Part shown: in pieces, positions 25,400 to 36,232 of the stretch
Layout: each line of letters begins with the position of its first letter
How positions within the stretch are numbered: position 1 is the first letter of the stretch
NCBI GenBank assembly: GCA_017992605.1
Contig: JAGOOG010000009.1
Coordinates: 1-64,000 of the forward strand
DNA: 64,000 nucleotides
Source of the DNA: Deltaproteobacteria bacterium
Lineage (GTDB): Bacteria; Desulfobacterota; Desulfomonilia; UBA1062
Direction of reading: 5' to 3'
Translations under genes and position numbers: made by a program
The notes under the pieces: model-generated
What the model was told of the DNA's origin: nothing
Database searches by the model: none
The model's input: only the letters and a program-made list of their open reading frames with translations

Positions 25400-26581
25400 T
25401 TACTCCTGAATTTTCCCATACATACCTTGTCCCCCCCTGTCGAAGGGGTATGGCCTGTGACCGTGGATGACATGCAGGGCCCTGGTGTTTCCCCACCGCA
25501 CGAGCCTGCCGATCAGGGCCGGGGGGAGATATCCCAAGGCATTGAATACGACGGTCCGCCAGCGCCGTGCCCACAGGAGTTCGGGCAACACGTGCCTGTT
25601 CAGGAGTCCTTGATAGACCTTTTCAAGAGAGAGCCCCCGCCTGAGGGCGGTGGTGATGCTCACTGCAGCCGCCTCGGCGCTCCTGTGCGCATAGTAGATC
25701 CCCTCTCCGGTTATGGGATCGGCAAGACCCGCGGCATCACCCACCAGGAGAACATGTTTATGAACGGGCCGCATGACCATGCCCCCATACGGGATGGAGT
25801 GACCGTGAACCGCGAGTCGGCCCATCCCGTCACGGGGCGGCAGGATGCCGAGGCCTGCCAGGTATTCCTGAAGTATATCTATGAATTTCTTCGTGTTCCT
25901 GCGCTGAAGGCCTCCGAGACCGACAATGATCCTGTCCCTGTTCGGAAAGACCCACGCATATCCCCAGTCAACATACCCGAGATGGATCATGGGATGGTCT
26001 ACGTGCAGGGAAAGGCCGGTGCGAGGAACAAACACCTCGAGTGCTGCCGCAAGACCATGGGCCCCGGCTCGTGTGTCTTTCCCGGTTGCCGGCAGACACC
26101 TCCTGACCGCGCTATAAACCCCGTCCGCACCGAGGATGAACCTGCCGTGACAGATCCTTCCCGACGATGTCCTGATCTCCCCTGCATCGGCATCGACACC
26201 GGTGACCTCCTCGCCCTCGAAGATTCGGGCGCCCTGGGACCGTGCCTTTGCAAGCAGGTAGTGATCATAGGTTTCTCTCTCGATGAACGAGAAGGGCAGG
26301 TCGGTTGTTCCCCGTACGAGCAGTTCCTCCCTGAAAAAGATCCGGTAGCCGGACGAGGTGCAGGTAATGATCCCGTTTTCGGTCAGGGTTTCGGGGGTAT
26401 CACCGAACACCCTCTCGAGCAGGCCCAGGGTCTTCAGGGGCAGCAGCCCGCCGCAGAGCTTGGGCCTGGGGAAGATCGCCCTGTCGATCATGGCGGTGGA
26501 ATGCCCCTCGCGTGCCAGCAGGTACCCCGCGGTGGCCCCGGCAGGTCCGCAACCAGCTATGATCACGTCATATGTGTTCAT
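25400..26581 (-). CDS. Geranylgeranyl reductase family FAD-dependent oxidoreductase
   Basis: This 393-residue flavoprotein has the FAD-binding loop VIIAGCGPAGATAGYLLAREG at the N-terminus, a KLCGG motif, and the second FAD motif HVLLVGDAAGLADPITGEGIYYA near residue 285. The family reduces double bonds in isoprenoid chains (quinones, lipids) or acts on related substrates. It ends 33 bases before the frameshifted gene and is divergent from sufC. No strong ribosome binding site precedes the ATG. Confidence 0.85.
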   Translation of the reverse strand: MNTYDVIIAGCGPAGATAGYLLAREGHSTAMIDRAIFPRPKLCGGLLPLKTLGLLERVFGDTPETLTENGIITCTSSGYRIFFREELLVRGTTDLPFSFIERETYDHYLLAKARSQGARIFEGEEVTGVDADAGEIRTSSGRICHGRFILGADGVYSAVRRCLPATGKDTRAGAHGLAAALEVFVPRTGLSLHVDHPMIHLGYVDWGYAWVFPNRDRIIVGLGGLQRRNTKKFIDILQEYLAGLGILPPRDGMGRLAVHGHSIPYGGMVMRPVHKHVLLVGDAAGLADPITGEGIYYAHRSAEAAAVSITTALRRGLSLEKVYQGLLNRHVLPELLWARRWRTVVFNALGYLPPALIGRLVRWGNTRALHVIHGHRPYPFDRGGQGMYGKIQE

Positions 26582-26699
26582 CGGTCCGTACGGTACCGCT
26601 CCCGGGAGGCCTCCCCCATGGAACCCCTTGACATATCGGGAGTCATCATCAATAACAAGGTCCTGTTCACGAAAATATCACATCGTCAGGAGAGACGGT

Positions 26700-27464
26700 A
26701 TGAGTTTCTTGGAGATACACGACCTCCACGTGTCCGCCGGCGGCAAACAGATTCTCAAGGGTGTCGACCTCACCGTTGAAGCCGGCAGGACCGCCATCAT
26801 CTTCGGCCCCAACGGGTCGGGCAAGAGCACCCTGCTGGGGGCCATAGCCGGTCTTCCCGGGTTCGAGGTCACCCGGGGCGACATCGCGCTCAAGGGTCGA
26901 AGCTTGAGAGGGCTCCCGGTGGACGAACGTTCCCGCCTTGGCATCGGCATGGCCTTCCAGTACCCCCCTGCCGTGAAAGGGGTCCGTCTCGAGACCCTGC
27001 TCCAGACCCTGACCAGTGACCATGCGCTGATCAGGAATCATGCAGAGCGCCTCAACATGACCGGCTACCTGGACCGCGACATCAACGTCGGATTCTCGGG
27101 CGGAGAACGGAAACGCTCCGAGATCCTCCAGCTCATGGTCCAGATGCCCGAGCTCATGCTTCTGGACGAGCCTGAATCCGGTGTCGACATCGAGAACATC
27201 TCGGTCATCGCGCAGGCCCTGCGGGTCATGCTCGAGAAGGAGAAGCCCATCTCGAAGCGGACCCGGTCGGCCATCATGATCACCCACACCGGGTTCATCC
27301 TCGATTACATAAAGGCGGACATCGCCTTCGTGATCATGGATGGTCACGTGCTCGGGTGCGGGGCACCCGGAGAGATCTTCGACGAGATCAAGGAGTTCGG
27401 CTACAAGAAGTGCGGCACCTGCTTCGCCGAGAAATACCGCGACATGTGCGTGGAGAATCTGTGA
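26700..27464 (+). CDS. sufC: Fe-S cluster assembly ATPase SufC (SmsC type)
   Basis: This 254-residue ABC-type ATPase energises cluster assembly on SufB. Walker A is GPNGSGKST, the signature is FSGGERKRSEI and Walker B is LMLLDEPESGVD, all with SufC-specific wording. AGGAG lies about eight bases before the ATG at 26700; the frame is open far upstream but without a credible start. The C-terminus bears KKCGTCF, two cysteines not usual for SufC. The gene is followed after one base by sufB. Confidence 0.92.
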   Translation: MSFLEIHDLHVSAGGKQILKGVDLTVEAGRTAIIFGPNGSGKSTLLGAIAGLPGFEVTRGDIALKGRSLRGLPVDERSRLGIGMAFQYPPAVKGVRLETLLQTLTSDHALIRNHAERLNMTGYLDRDINVGFSGGERKRSEILQLMVQMPELMLLDEPESGVDIENISVIAQALRVMLEKEKPISKRTRSAIMITHTGFILDYIKADIAFVIMDGHVLGCGAPGEIFDEIKEFGYKKCGTCFAEKYRDMCVENL

Positions 27465-27465
27465 C

Positions 27466-28551
27466 ATGCACTCCATCGACAACGAAAGACTGATCACCAT
27501 CGGCTACGATTCCTGCGCCGCCAGTTGCGGCAGGTTCATGGTCCTCGACCACGATATTCTCGAAAAGTCAAGCGATATAGTTGGGTTACACGTGATTCCC
27601 CTCAGGGAGGCCTTCCAGAAGTTCCCACACGTAAAGGATCGGCTCTTCTTCAACCTGGTGGATGCAGACAAAAACGAGTTCACGAGGCTCGCTGCCGGTA
27701 GTGAACCCGTCGGGTACTACGTGCGCGTCGAAGAAGGGGTGAAGATCGAGGAACCCATGCAGGCCGCATTCCTCTTCGGGGGAGCCGATCCGGTGCAGGC
27801 GATACACAATATCATCGAGCTGAGTCCCGGCGCAGCGTTGAACATCGTGAACGGATGCACGACCTCCTGCAGCGACACGGCCGGTCGCCACATCGGCATC
27901 ACCGAGACATACCTGGGCCGGGGGTCGAGTCTCGGGTATACCATGCTGCACAACTGGGGACATACCATGGAGGTCTATCCAGTCGGCGCGACCATAGTGG
28001 AAGAGGGCGCCACGTACCTGTCCAACTATGTCGCCATGACCTCGGTGAAGAAGATCGTTTCATACCCGGTCGCCCATGTGTGCTCAGGCGCAACTGCCCG
28101 TTTTTACTCGATTATATATGCCCGAGAAAACTCCCTGTTCGACACCGGGGCAATGACGGTCCTCCAGGGAGAAGGAGCGGGCGGCGAGATCGTCAGCCGG
28201 GTGGTCAGCGAGGGTGGGACCGTCATATCACGCCAGATGATCTCAGGGAACGTCAAGGGGAGCATCGGCCACATGGAGTGCAGCGGCCTGCTGCTGAACG
28301 AAAGGGGCGTGATCCACTCGGTGCCCGAACTCAGGGGCGAGCACCCCGACATCAATCTGTCCCACGAGGCTGCCATCGGCAGGATCTCGGACGAGGAGCT
28401 CAGTTACCTCATGACCAGAGGTCTCTCGGAGGAGCAGGCTCGCTCTCTGATCATCCGCGGATTCCTCGACATCAGGATAGAGGGCCTGCCCGAAAAGGTC
28501 CAACTCTTGGTGGACGAGATCATTGATCGCTCCATTACGGGGTCAATTTAG
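27466..28551 (+). CDS. sufB: Fe-S cluster scaffold SufB/SufD family protein (SmsB type)
   Basis: This 361-residue scaffold protein has the central beta-helix of SufBD and a late acidic segment with SGLLLNERGVIHSVPEL and HPDINLSHEAAIGRISDEELSYLMTRGLSEEQARSLIIRGFLD, the SufBD C-terminal signature. It is much shorter than E. coli SufB (495). There is no sufD, sufS, sufU or sufE in the window. A lone sufC-sufB pair matches the minimal SMS (SmsCB) arrangement described for anaerobes and archaea. One base separates it from sufC. Confidence 0.9.
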   Translation: MHSIDNERLITIGYDSCAASCGRFMVLDHDILEKSSDIVGLHVIPLREAFQKFPHVKDRLFFNLVDADKNEFTRLAAGSEPVGYYVRVEEGVKIEEPMQAAFLFGGADPVQAIHNIIELSPGAALNIVNGCTTSCSDTAGRHIGITETYLGRGSSLGYTMLHNWGHTMEVYPVGATIVEEGATYLSNYVAMTSVKKIVSYPVAHVCSGATARFYSIIYARENSLFDTGAMTVLQGEGAGGEIVSRVVSEGGTVISRQMISGNVKGSIGHMECSGLLLNERGVIHSVPELRGEHPDINLSHEAAIGRISDEELSYLMTRGLSEEQARSLIIRGFLDIRIEGLPEKVQLLVDEIIDRSITGSI

Positions 28552-28806
28552 CGCATCCCTGACCTCGATGCCTGTGTGTCTCTCGCAGAACGGCACCAAA
28601 GGCCGATTTACGGGCATTTCTTCACCATTTGCCCCACATTGCATTTTTCAATACCGGTCAAGGGGTTTTATCATCCCCAAAAACAATGACCCTGGCTTTT
28701 CCAGGAAAAATCTGACCCCGGGAAAGGGTGGCACACGAAATCCGACCGGAGCGACAAGGGCATGTTCATCTTATTTAACATAACATATATTATCGGCCAT
28801 TCTCCC

Positions 28807-29955
28807 TCAGGTCCGGTACTGGGCATTGATCTCCACGTACTTGTGGGACAGGTCGGTCGTCCACACCATGAACCGCCCCTGTCCGGCGCCGACGGTTATG
28901 TCGATGGCGATCTCCTTGTTCGTGAGTGCATCGTGGAGCGATGACTCGGTAAAGGACCGAGCCTGGATCCCGCCTTCGACCACATCGAGGCCCTGGATCC
29001 GTACCGCTATCTCGCGGGGATCAACTTTCACCCCTGCATACCCTACGGCCGAGACGATCCTTCCCCAGTTGGGGTCGGCACCGAAGATCGCGGTCTTGAC
29101 GAGGAGCGAGTTCGCCACGGCCATGGCAATGACCTTTGCGTCACGGTCGCTGCCCGCACCGTCCACCTTCACGGTGACGAACTTGGTGGCGCCTTCTCCG
29201 TCCTGCACGATCATCCGGGCAAGACCGGCTATGACCTCGTCCATGGCATACCTGAACTCTGAGGGATCCGCCTCCACGAGACCCGACGAGCATGCGACGA
29301 GGGTGTCGTTCGTGGACATGTCGCCATCGACGGTGATGGCGTTGAAGGTGTGCCCGACGCTGTTTTTAATAATATTATCAAGATCTTGCTTGTCTACCAC
29401 CGCATCGGTGAGCACCACCGCCAGGGTGGTCGCCATGTTCGGGGCGATCATGCCCGCACCCTTGGCAAATCCCAGGATGCATGCCTCCCCTACCCGTCTG
29501 TGAACCATCTTGGGGAAGGTGTCCGTGGTCATGATGGACCGTGCGAACGGTTCAGGGTCCTGCGACAATCCCTTCACCAGCCGGGGGATCTCCGGGATGA
29601 TCCGCTCCGTGGGCAGATGCACGCCGATGGTGCCGGTGGACATGGGAACCACCTCGTCCGGGCTCACCTTGAGCTCCCGCGCCACCGCCTCCATCATGGC
29701 CCGGGCATCCGACACGCCGATGCTGCCGGTACACGCGTTGGCGTTGCCCGCGTTGGCAATGACGGCCCGGGCGCTGCCGCGTTTCACCTGTTCCATGCCG
29801 ATGAGCACTGGTGCGGCCTTCACGAGGTTCCGGGTGAATACGCCGGAGAGGGCGACATCCGTGGTGCATGCGACGAGCCCCAGGTCGAGCTTGGTATATG
29901 CAGGTGATTTTATTCCGACATTGATGGCCGAAAAGCTGAACCCTCTTGGTATCAT
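28807..29955 (-). CDS. argJ: Bifunctional ornithine acetyltransferase / N-acetylglutamate synthase ArgJ
   Basis: This 382-residue enzyme transfers acetyl from N-acetylornithine to glutamate in the cyclic arginine pathway. The self-cleavage motif is DGDMSTNDT, where the usual sequence is DGDTSTNDT; the nucleophile Thr is kept. [12 protein letters not shown] and GADPNWGRI are further signatures. The ATG overlaps the secA stop by four bases (ATGA), an unusual but tight coupling. A short ArgA-like acetyltransferase is encoded at 34.0 kb. Confidence 0.95.
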   Translation of the reverse strand: MIPRGFSFSAINVGIKSPAYTKLDLGLVACTTDVALSGVFTRNLVKAAPVLIGMEQVKRGSARAVIANAGNANACTGSIGVSDARAMMEAVARELKVSPDEVVPMSTGTIGVHLPTERIIPEIPRLVKGLSQDPEPFARSIMTTDTFPKMVHRRVGEACILGFAKGAGMIAPNMATTLAVVLTDAVVDKQDLDNIIKNSVGHTFNAITVDGDMSTNDTLVACSSGLVEADPSEFRYAMDEVIAGLARMIVQDGEGATKFVTVKVDGAGSDRDAKVIAMAVANSLLVKTAIFGADPNWGRIVSAVGYAGVKVDPREIAVRIQGLDVVEGGIQARSFTESSLHDALTNKEIAIDITVGAGQGRFMVWTTDLSHKYVEINAQYRT

Positions 29956-32582
29956 GTCCCTGCTCCGCAGCACTGCTTGTATTTCTTGCCCGAACCGCAC
30001 GGGCATGGGTCGTTTCTCCCTATCTTCTTGCCCTCGCGCTTGATGGTCGGCGCCTTCTCGCCGGGGCCCCTGCCCATGTGCATGCGCTGCCTGCGCTCCT
30101 GCTGGGAGACCTTCTCCACATCCTCCTGCCGCTGGATCTGGACCTTGAAGAGCCTCTCCAGGGAGAGCTCCTTCACGCGGGCCAGGGTGGTGAGGAACAT
30201 GTCGAACCCCTCCCGCTGGTACTCCCGAAGGGGGTTCTTCTGGCCGTAGCCGCGCAGGCCGATGCCGTCCTTGAGGTGGTCCATGGAAAGAAGGTGGTCC
30301 TTCCAGAGGGTGTCCAGGGTGAGCAGGAGGAAATGGCGTTCGACCATGCGCATCACCTCGGGGCTGAATTCCTGCTCCCGCATGTTGTAGTAGTCCATGA
30401 TGTTCGCACGTATCTTCCGGTACAGGTCCTCGCGGTCGGTCCCCTTGTCCGCGCTGAGCTCGATGCCCAGGTCGAAGGTGTTCTTGACCCAGGCCCTGAA
30501 TCCCTCGATGTCCCATCCGTCGATGGACCCCTTCCTGGGAAGGTAGGTCTCGATGGCATCATCGAGAACCCCGTCCAGGATCTCTTCGACCATGGACTTG
30601 AGATTCTCTTCCGAGAGTATCCGCCTCCTCTCGGCATACACCACTTCTCGCTGCTTGTTCATGACGTCGTCGTACTCGAGCAGGTGTTTGCGTATCTCGA
30701 AGTTCCTACCCTCGACTTTCTTCTGGGCACCCTCGATGCTCTTGCTTATGAGGTTGTGCTCGATGGGCTCGTCCTCCTGGACGCCGAGCTTGTCCATGAT
30801 CATGGCGATGCGCTCGGATCCGAAGATGCGCATGAGGTTGTCCTCGAGGCTCAGGTAGAACCGGGACTCCCCGGGGTCTCCCTGTCTTCCCGACCTCCCC
30901 CTGAGCTGGTTGTCTATGCGCCTGCTCTCGTGCCTCTCGGTTCCCAGGATGAACAGGCCGCCGGCGCCCACCACCTCCCGGTGTTCTTCTTCACATTGCA
31001 CGGTGAATTTCTTGAGGAGATCTTTGTACCCCTCTTCTTCCGGGCTCATGCGCTGCCTGGCGAGGAACTCGGGGTTTCCCCCGAGCTTGATGTCGGTTCC
31101 CCGGCCGGCCATGTTGGTTGCAATGGTGACGGCCCCCTTCCTGCCCGCCTGGGCCACGATCTCGGCCTCCCGTTCATGGTGCTTGGCATTGAGGACATTG
31201 TGCGGCACCCCCTTGCGCTTGAGCAGGCTGGAAACCTTTTCGGAATTTTCTATGGAGCTCGTGCCCACCAGCACCGGCTGACCCTTTTCGTGGCACAGGG
31301 AGATCTGCTGGACCACTGCCTTGTATTTTTCCTTTTCCGTCTTGTAGATCACGTCCGGGTGATCGAGCCTTATCATGTTCAGATTGGTGGGGATCACCAT
31401 GACATCGAGCCCGTAGATGTTCTTGAGCTCCAGGGCCTCGGTCTCTGCGGTGCCGGTCATGCCGGCGAGCTTTTCGTACATGCGGAAATAGTTCTGGAAG
31501 GTGATGGAGGCCAGGGTCTGGTTCTCGTTGGCAACCTTCACCCCCTCCTTGGCCTCCAGCGCCTGATGGAGCCCCTCGGAATACCTCCTCCCCGGCATGA
31601 GCCTGCCGGTGAACTCGTCGACGATGACGACCTCTCCTTCCTTCACCACGTAGTGGACATCGCGGGAGAAAAGCAGGTGGGCCCGCAGTGCCTGGTTGAG
31701 GTGGTGCACCGTCTCGAACTCGCCGGGGTCGTAGAGGTTCGCCTTGCCCAGGCGCCGCTGGAGAAACTCGATGCCCTCCTCGCTGAGCATCACGCTGTTC
31801 GCCTTCTCGTCCTTCTGGTAGAGTTCCTCGGCATTCGGTCTCCGCAGAAGGTCGATGACCGCGTTGTTGGCGTCATAGTATTTCGAGGTGGACTCCTCGG
31901 CGGGCCCCGAAATAATGAGCGGTGTGCGTGCCTCGTCGATGAGGATGGAGTCCACCTCGTCGACGATGGCATAATAGAAGTCTCTCTGCACGTAGTCTGC
32001 AAAGGCGAACTTCATGTTGTCCCGCAGGAAGTCGAACCCGAACTCGTTGTTGGTCCCGTAGGTGATGTCTGCCTGATAGTTCTCCTTGCGCTGGGCATCG
32101 TCCAGGCCGTGGATGATGACCCCCACATCGAGGCCGAGGAAACGGTAGATGGCACCCATCCACTCTGCATCGCGCCGCGCGAGATAGTCGTTCACCGTGA
32201 CCACGTGAGCGCCCTTTCCTGCGAGGGCATTCAGATACACGGGCATGGTCGCCACCAGGGTCTTTCCTTCACCGGTCTTCATCTCCGCGACCTTGCCCTG
32301 GTGGAGCACGATACCTCCCAGGAGCTGCACGTCGAAGGGCCTCATGTTCAGGGTGCGCCGGGAAGCCTCGCGGACCGTTGCAAAGGCCTCGGGCAGGATG
32401 TCTTCCAGGCCCGCCCCTGCGTCGAGCTTGTCCTTGAAATACGGGGTCATTGCCTTGAGGTCGGCGTCACTCTTTGCCCTCATGGCATCTTCCCGTGCGT
32501 TGATCGCAGCGACAAGCGGCTGAAGTTGCTTGAGCTCGCGTTCGTTCCTGCTGCCGAATATCTTTATGAGCCATCCTAACAT
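29952..32582 (-). CDS. secA: Preprotein translocase ATPase SecA
   Basis: This 876-residue motor drives proteins through SecYEG. It has the [11 protein letters not shown] Walker [21 protein letters not shown] (DEAD-like Walker B and the following motif), [14 protein letters not shown], and [21 protein letters not shown]. The C-terminal zinc motif [13 protein letters not shown] that binds SecB and lipid is intact. A TTGAAA-N17-TATGGT promoter lies just upstream. It is followed by the overlapping argJ. Confidence 0.97.
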   Translation of the reverse strand: MLGWLIKIFGSRNERELKQLQPLVAAINAREDAMRAKSDADLKAMTPYFKDKLDAGAGLEDILPEAFATVREASRRTLNMRPFDVQLLGGIVLHQGKVAEMKTGEGKTLVATMPVYLNALAGKGAHVVTVNDYLARRDAEWMGAIYRFLGLDVGVIIHGLDDAQRKENYQADITYGTNNEFGFDFLRDNMKFAFADYVQRDFYYAIVDEVDSILIDEARTPLIISGPAEESTSKYYDANNAVIDLLRRPNAEELYQKDEKANSVMLSEEGIEFLQRRLGKANLYDPGEFETVHHLNQALRAHLLFSRDVHYVVKEGEVVIVDEFTGRLMPGRRYSEGLHQALEAKEGVKVANENQTLASITFQNYFRMYEKLAGMTGTAETEALELKNIYGLDVMVIPTNLNMIRLDHPDVIYKTEKEKYKAVVQQISLCHEKGQPVLVGTSSIENSEKVSSLLKRKGVPHNVLNAKHHEREAEIVAQAGRKGAVTIATNMAGRGTDIKLGGNPEFLARQRMSPEEEGYKDLLKKFTVQCEEEHREVVGAGGLFILGTERHESRRIDNQLRGRSGRQGDPGESRFYLSLEDNLMRIFGSERIAMIMDKLGVQEDEPIEHNLISKSIEGAQKKVEGRNFEIRKHLLEYDDVMNKQREVVYAERRRILSEENLKSMVEEILDGVLDDAIETYLPRKGSIDGWDIEGFRAWVKNTFDLGIELSADKGTDREDLYRKIRANIMDYYNMREQEFSPEVMRMVERHFLLLTLDTLWKDHLLSMDHLKDGIGLRGYGQKNPLREYQREGFDMFLTTLARVKELSLERLFKVQIQRQEDVEKVSQQERRQRMHMGRGPGEKAPTIKREGKKIGRNDPCPCGSGKKYKQCCGAGT

Positions 32583-32626
32583 GAGTACAGGCCTCTTTCT
32601 TTCAGGTATGAACCACCGAGGATAGA

Positions 32627-32655
32627 ACCATAGAATAGCATGCTCATCATTTCAA
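32627..32655 (-). promoter_or_regulatory. Candidate sigma-70 promoter of secA-argJ
   Basis: On the minus strand TTGAAA (32655-32650), a 17-base spacer and TATGGT (32632-32627) give 5/6 and 4/6 matches with ideal spacing. The predicted start is about 40 bases upstream of the secA ATG. Confidence 0.5.
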
Positions 32656-32687
32656 CAGGTATCTTGCCCCCGGGTCGGGCATGCCGC

Positions 32688-34013
32688 TCACTGGGAGCTG
32701 ATGTCCACCGCATCGATGAGCAGCGAAGGGCAGCAGACATGCCCGAAACCACGGGGGTCGTCACCCACTGCCAGCACGCGTGAGAGCATCTCATAGATGT
32801 TGCCTGAAAGGGCCGCCTCACGAACCGGATATGCACCGACCCCTTTCTCCAGCAGAATACCGTTTATGCCGACGGAAAGCTCCCCGGTGATGGGATTTGC
32901 CGTGTGCATGCCCATGATGTCCGTGACCTTCATGGTCACGGGCAGGGTTTCAAGCACGCCCGCGATGGGCTCGGGTCCGGCTTCCAGGCAGAGGTGCCGC
33001 GTGCCCAGCGCAGGCCATGACCGGTAGCCGCCCCTGACGGAGTTTCCTGTCGTGACGGTTCCGGCGCGTCTCGCCCAATAGGAATCGTAGAGAAAGCTTT
33101 CGAGAACCCCGCCTCTGACCAGTTCGTTCCGCCTTGACGGGACGCCCTCCCCGTCGAACGGGCAGATCTCTGCCGCCCTCGGGTCGAGGGGATCGTCGGT
33201 TATGGTGATGCTCTGCGAGAAACATGTCCTACCGAGCTTGTCCTTCAGGGCAGATTTCCCCTTGATCACGTTCTCCCCGAGAAACGCGTCGGCCATGAAC
33301 TCCAGGATCTCCGCCGTGCTCGTCCTGTCGAAGAGGACCGGGATCCTGGACGTCCTGATCTGACGTGCACCCAGCAGGCTGGCCGCCCTCTCCACGGCCG
33401 TCCTGCCGACTCGCTTCACGTCGAATGCGGCCAGATCGTGGCTGAAGTCGAAGTCGTATCCGGACTGCACGTCGCCATCCTGCCTGAGCGTGACCATCAG
33501 CGAGGAGGAAACGGCGGACACATTGAACGCGGCACGTATCCCGTGGGAGTTGAGGATGTGTACCTCCGACAGGGACCGTGCGAAGGACGCCTTCCTGATG
33601 TTCTCGACCCTCGGGTCCGCATCCCGGGCCGAGAGTTCGAGCGTTATGGCCCTGTCGATACACGCATCGGGATCGAGGGCTTCGATCTCGCGATCGTGGG
33701 CATGGAGCGACGGATACTCTCCATACCGGCCCGGAAAATGGTTGTGGTCATCCTTGAACTGGTACCGTGCCGATGTCACCACCGCATCGATGAGGTCGTC
33801 GTCGACATCCCTCCCGTAGGAGAACCCCATACCGCCATCGACGATAACCCTGATGCTTATGCCCGACTCACGGGATCGGGTGAGGAAGTCCGCTTCTTTC
33901 TGCCTGGACTCGGCACGGATGGTGTCCGAGGCCATGCCGAACAGCTCGAAGTCCCGTACGGACCTTCTCTCGAGGAGTCTCTGTGCCCTCTCCATGGTCT
34001 CTGACAGGCCCAC
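32688..34013 (-). CDS. pmbA: TldD/PmbA family protein (PmbA/TldE-like)
   Basis: This protein of about 441 residues belongs to the TldD/TldE protease pair that matures microcin-like peptides and CcdA. The HExxxH zinc motif of TldD is absent, so it is the non-catalytic PmbA/TldE type. Recognisable strings are GISIRVIVDGGMGFSYG, SHDLAAFD and the C-terminal GNIYEMLSRVLAVGDD. No tldD lies in the window. I chose GTG at 34013 for the AGAGGA just upstream; ATG at 33995 is the alternative. It follows the acetyltransferase stop by eight bases. Confidence 0.85.
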   Translation of the reverse strand: MGLSETMERAQRLLERRSVRDFELFGMASDTIRAESRQKEADFLTRSRESGISIRVIVDGGMGFSYGRDVDDDLIDAVVTSARYQFKDDHNHFPGRYGEYPSLHAHDREIEALDPDACIDRAITLELSARDADPRVENIRKASFARSLSEVHILNSHGIRAAFNVSAVSSSLMVTLRQDGDVQSGYDFDFSHDLAAFDVKRVGRTAVERAASLLGARQIRTSRIPVLFDRTSTAEILEFMADAFLGENVIKGKSALKDKLGRTCFSQSITITDDPLDPRAAEICPFDGEGVPSRRNELVRGGVLESFLYDSYWARRAGTVTTGNSVRGGYRSWPALGTRHLCLEAGPEPIAGVLETLPVTMKVTDIMGMHTANPITGELSVGINGILLEKGVGAYPVREAALSGNIYEMLSRVLAVGDDPRGFGHVCCPSLLIDAVDISSQ

Positions 34014-34021
34014 GGGTTCCT

Positions 34022-34480
34022 CTACAGGTCGTACACCAGGGCTATCTCCCTGCAGTCCGGGAAGTACTGGCAATGGATGCAGTCAGCCCATATCTTGTTC
34101 GGAAGGGTCGCCTTGTCCACCTCGAGAAACCCGACGCTCCTGAAGAAATCAGGGGCATACGTGAGAGTGAACACCCTCTTGACGCCGAGTTTCCGGGCCT
34201 CCTCGAGGCATGCTCCCACGAGCGCCGAACCTTCCCCCTTTCCCTGGAATTCCTTTTGAACGGCCAGGGTCCTGATTTCTGCAAGATCTGACCAGGAGAT
34301 GTGGAGTGCAGAGCACCCCCTGATGTGCGCTGGCTGCTCTTCGCCGACACTCAGCCAGAAGTCCCTGATGGTCGTGTACACCGAGTGGAGTGATCTCGGC
34401 AGGATGAGCCCTTCCCTCACGAAGGGATCGATGAGGCCTCTGATCTGTTCCGCCTCGGAAATGAACGGCTTGCGTATCAT
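34022..34480 (-). CDS. GNAT N-acetyltransferase, short ArgA-like
   Basis: This 152-residue GNAT protein has the acetyl-CoA loop VQKEFQGKGEGSALVGACLEEA. It ends with KIWADCIHCQYFPDCREIAL, a cysteine-bearing tail typical of the short ArgA-like amino-acid N-acetyltransferases found in Desulfobacterota and relatives. These can make N-acetylglutamate, and the argJ gene nearby (28.8 kb) supports a link to arginine synthesis. Substrate is inferred. Confidence 0.8.
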   Translation of the reverse strand: MIRKPFISEAEQIRGLIDPFVREGLILPRSLHSVYTTIRDFWLSVGEEQPAHIRGCSALHISWSDLAEIRTLAVQKEFQGKGEGSALVGACLEEARKLGVKRVFTLTYAPDFFRSVGFLEVDKATLPNKIWADCIHCQYFPDCREIALVYDL

Positions 34481-34570
34481 GATGTCTCACATGTCCTTAA
34501 AAGGCTTACCATTCATAGATCATCGAAACCCTTCCCAAGTCAAATGAAAAGACTGCGCCCGGACAGGAAT

Positions 34571-36232
34571 TCACGGTTCGACGGGCAGCCTTGACTCCTG
34601 GGACCTGACCAGCTCCCGGGCGTGTTCGATGACCGTCGGGCTCGGCGTGTCCCCTCCCATCATGCGTGCGAGTTCCATGACCCTGTCCGTGCCCGTGAGG
34701 CGGCGCAGCGTCGACGAGGTTGTCTTCCCCCTGACCGACTTCGTGATGACGAAGTGGGTGTCTGCAACACAGGCAACCTGGTGGAGGTGGGTGACCACGA
34801 TGGCCTGCGACTGCGCCGATATGCCCTTGAGCTTGCGCGCGATGGCAATGGCGGTCTGGCCGCTTATCCCGGCGTCCACTTCGTCGAAAATCATGGTGGC
34901 ATCTGCCGAGGCGATCTGCTGTGCCTTCACGGCCAGCATGATGCGGCTCAGCTCTCCGCCCGAGGCGATCCTGGCGAGCGGCAGTATGTTCTGGCCCACA
35001 TTGGCGGATATGAAAAATTCTCCTTTGAGGAGCGCTGCCGGGGGGTGAGCGGTCCCTCCGGCATCGACGAGGGCTTCGCCGACCCCGCCCGCATCGATCT
35101 GGTCGACCCTGAAGTCGGTGCCGGGCATGCCGAGATTTCCGAGGTCCCGGTTGATTTTCCTGCAGAGCCCGAGCGCTGCTCGTTTCCTTCTGTCGAGGAA
35201 CTCGGCCACGGCACGCCTGTACCCGTCAAGGGCCTCATCTACCGCCCTCTTCGCCTCAGCGGTGCTCTGCCCCGACTCATCGAGCAGCAGGAGTTTCGTG
35301 TCCATCTCTTCGGCGAGCCTGAGAAGACCCGCCTCATCGGTCCGGTGCTTTCTCTTGAGCTCCCGTACGGCGTTCAGCCTCTCCTCGAGCTCGCCTGTGC
35401 GTTCAGGGTCGTGTTCATAGGACTCGACCCTGCTCCTGAGCTGCCCGTGTATGTCCTCGAGCATGGCGAGTATGTCGTCCATGCTCTGGGCGAGCTTTTC
35501 CGCGGCAGGGTCGTGGCGGGCGATCCTGACCAACTGCTGGCGGGCCTGGGCAGCCAGATCGACGATGGAGGGGCCGCCAGTATAGATGAGTTCCTGAACG
35601 GATCGTGCCGCATCCCTGAGCTCTGAGGCGTTTTTCGCCGTCCTGAGCTCCAGCTGAAGGCTCTCTTCGAGTCCTTCCTCCATGCAGGCGGACCTCAGCT
35701 CCTGCAGGCAGTGTTCGAGGTATTCCCGGTCCCGCGAAAAGTCTCTGATCCTCTGCTCGAGGTCGCCGAGCCGCTCGATCGCTTCGACATAGGACTTGTA
35801 TGAGGCCTCGACGTTGTCCCTGCTCAGGCCCGCCTGCTCCTCGAGGATCCTCATGTGCTGCCTCGGGCTCAGGAGATCCTGATAGTCGTGCTGGCCGTAT
35901 ATGTGGATGAGCCCTGAGGAGAGCTCCGACAGGGAGGCGAGCGTGGCGAGCCTGCCGTCTATGAAACATCTGCTGCTGCCCGTGGGATAGACCTCGCGGC
36001 ACAGGACCATCTCCCTGCCTCCGATACGGACCAGTGCCTCGATGGTGGTCTTGTCCTTTCCGGGGCGGACCAGTTCTCGACCCGCCCTGGCACCCATGAG
36101 CAGGGCGAGGGCATCGAGGATGAGCGATTTGCCTGCGCCGGTCTCGCCGGTAATGCAGTTGAGCCCTTCCGTGAACTGGATCTCGATCTCGTCAAAGATC
36201 GCCATGGAAGAGATCTTGAGAAAGTCGATCAT
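34571..36232 (-). CDS. recN: DNA repair protein RecN
   Basis: This 553-residue SMC-like ATPase acts in double-strand break repair. Walker A is ITGETGAGKSLILDALALLMG near the N-terminus, followed by IYGQHDYQDLL, a central coiled coil rich in Glu/Arg/Leu, and the C-terminal IASGGELSRIMLAVK signature and MIFDEVDAGISG Walker B. The ATG at 36232 overlaps the nadK TGA (ATGA), so this start is preferred to the upstream GTG at 36244. Order nadK-recN is common in bacteria. Confidence 0.95.
   Translation of the reverse strand: MIDFLKISSMAIFDEIEIQFTEGLNCITGETGAGKSLILDALALLMGARAGRELVRPGKDKTTIEALVRIGGREMVLCREVYPTGSSRCFIDGRLATLASLSELSSGLIHIYGQHDYQDLLSPRQHMRILEEQAGLSRDNVEASYKSYVEAIERLGDLEQRIRDFSRDREYLEHCLQELRSACMEEGLEESLQLELRTAKNASELRDAARSVQELIYTGGPSIVDLAAQARQQLVRIARHDPAAEKLAQSMDDILAMLEDIHGQLRSRVESYEHDPERTGELEERLNAVRELKRKHRTDEAGLLRLAEEMDTKLLLLDESGQSTAEAKRAVDEALDGYRRAVAEFLDRRKRAALGLCRKINRDLGNLGMPGTDFRVDQIDAGGVGEALVDAGGTAHPPAALLKGEFFISANVGQNILPLARIASGGELSRIMLAVKAQQIASADATMIFDEVDAGISGQTAIAIARKLKGISAQSQAIVVTHLHQVACVADTHFVITKSVRGKTTSSTLRRLTGTDRVMELARMMGGDTPSPTVIEHARELVRSQESRLPVEP

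Noticed and set aside
29946-32579. Long open frame on the plus strand across secA
   Set aside because: It mirrors the secA codons in antisense, has no recognisable family, and secA is certain on the other strand.
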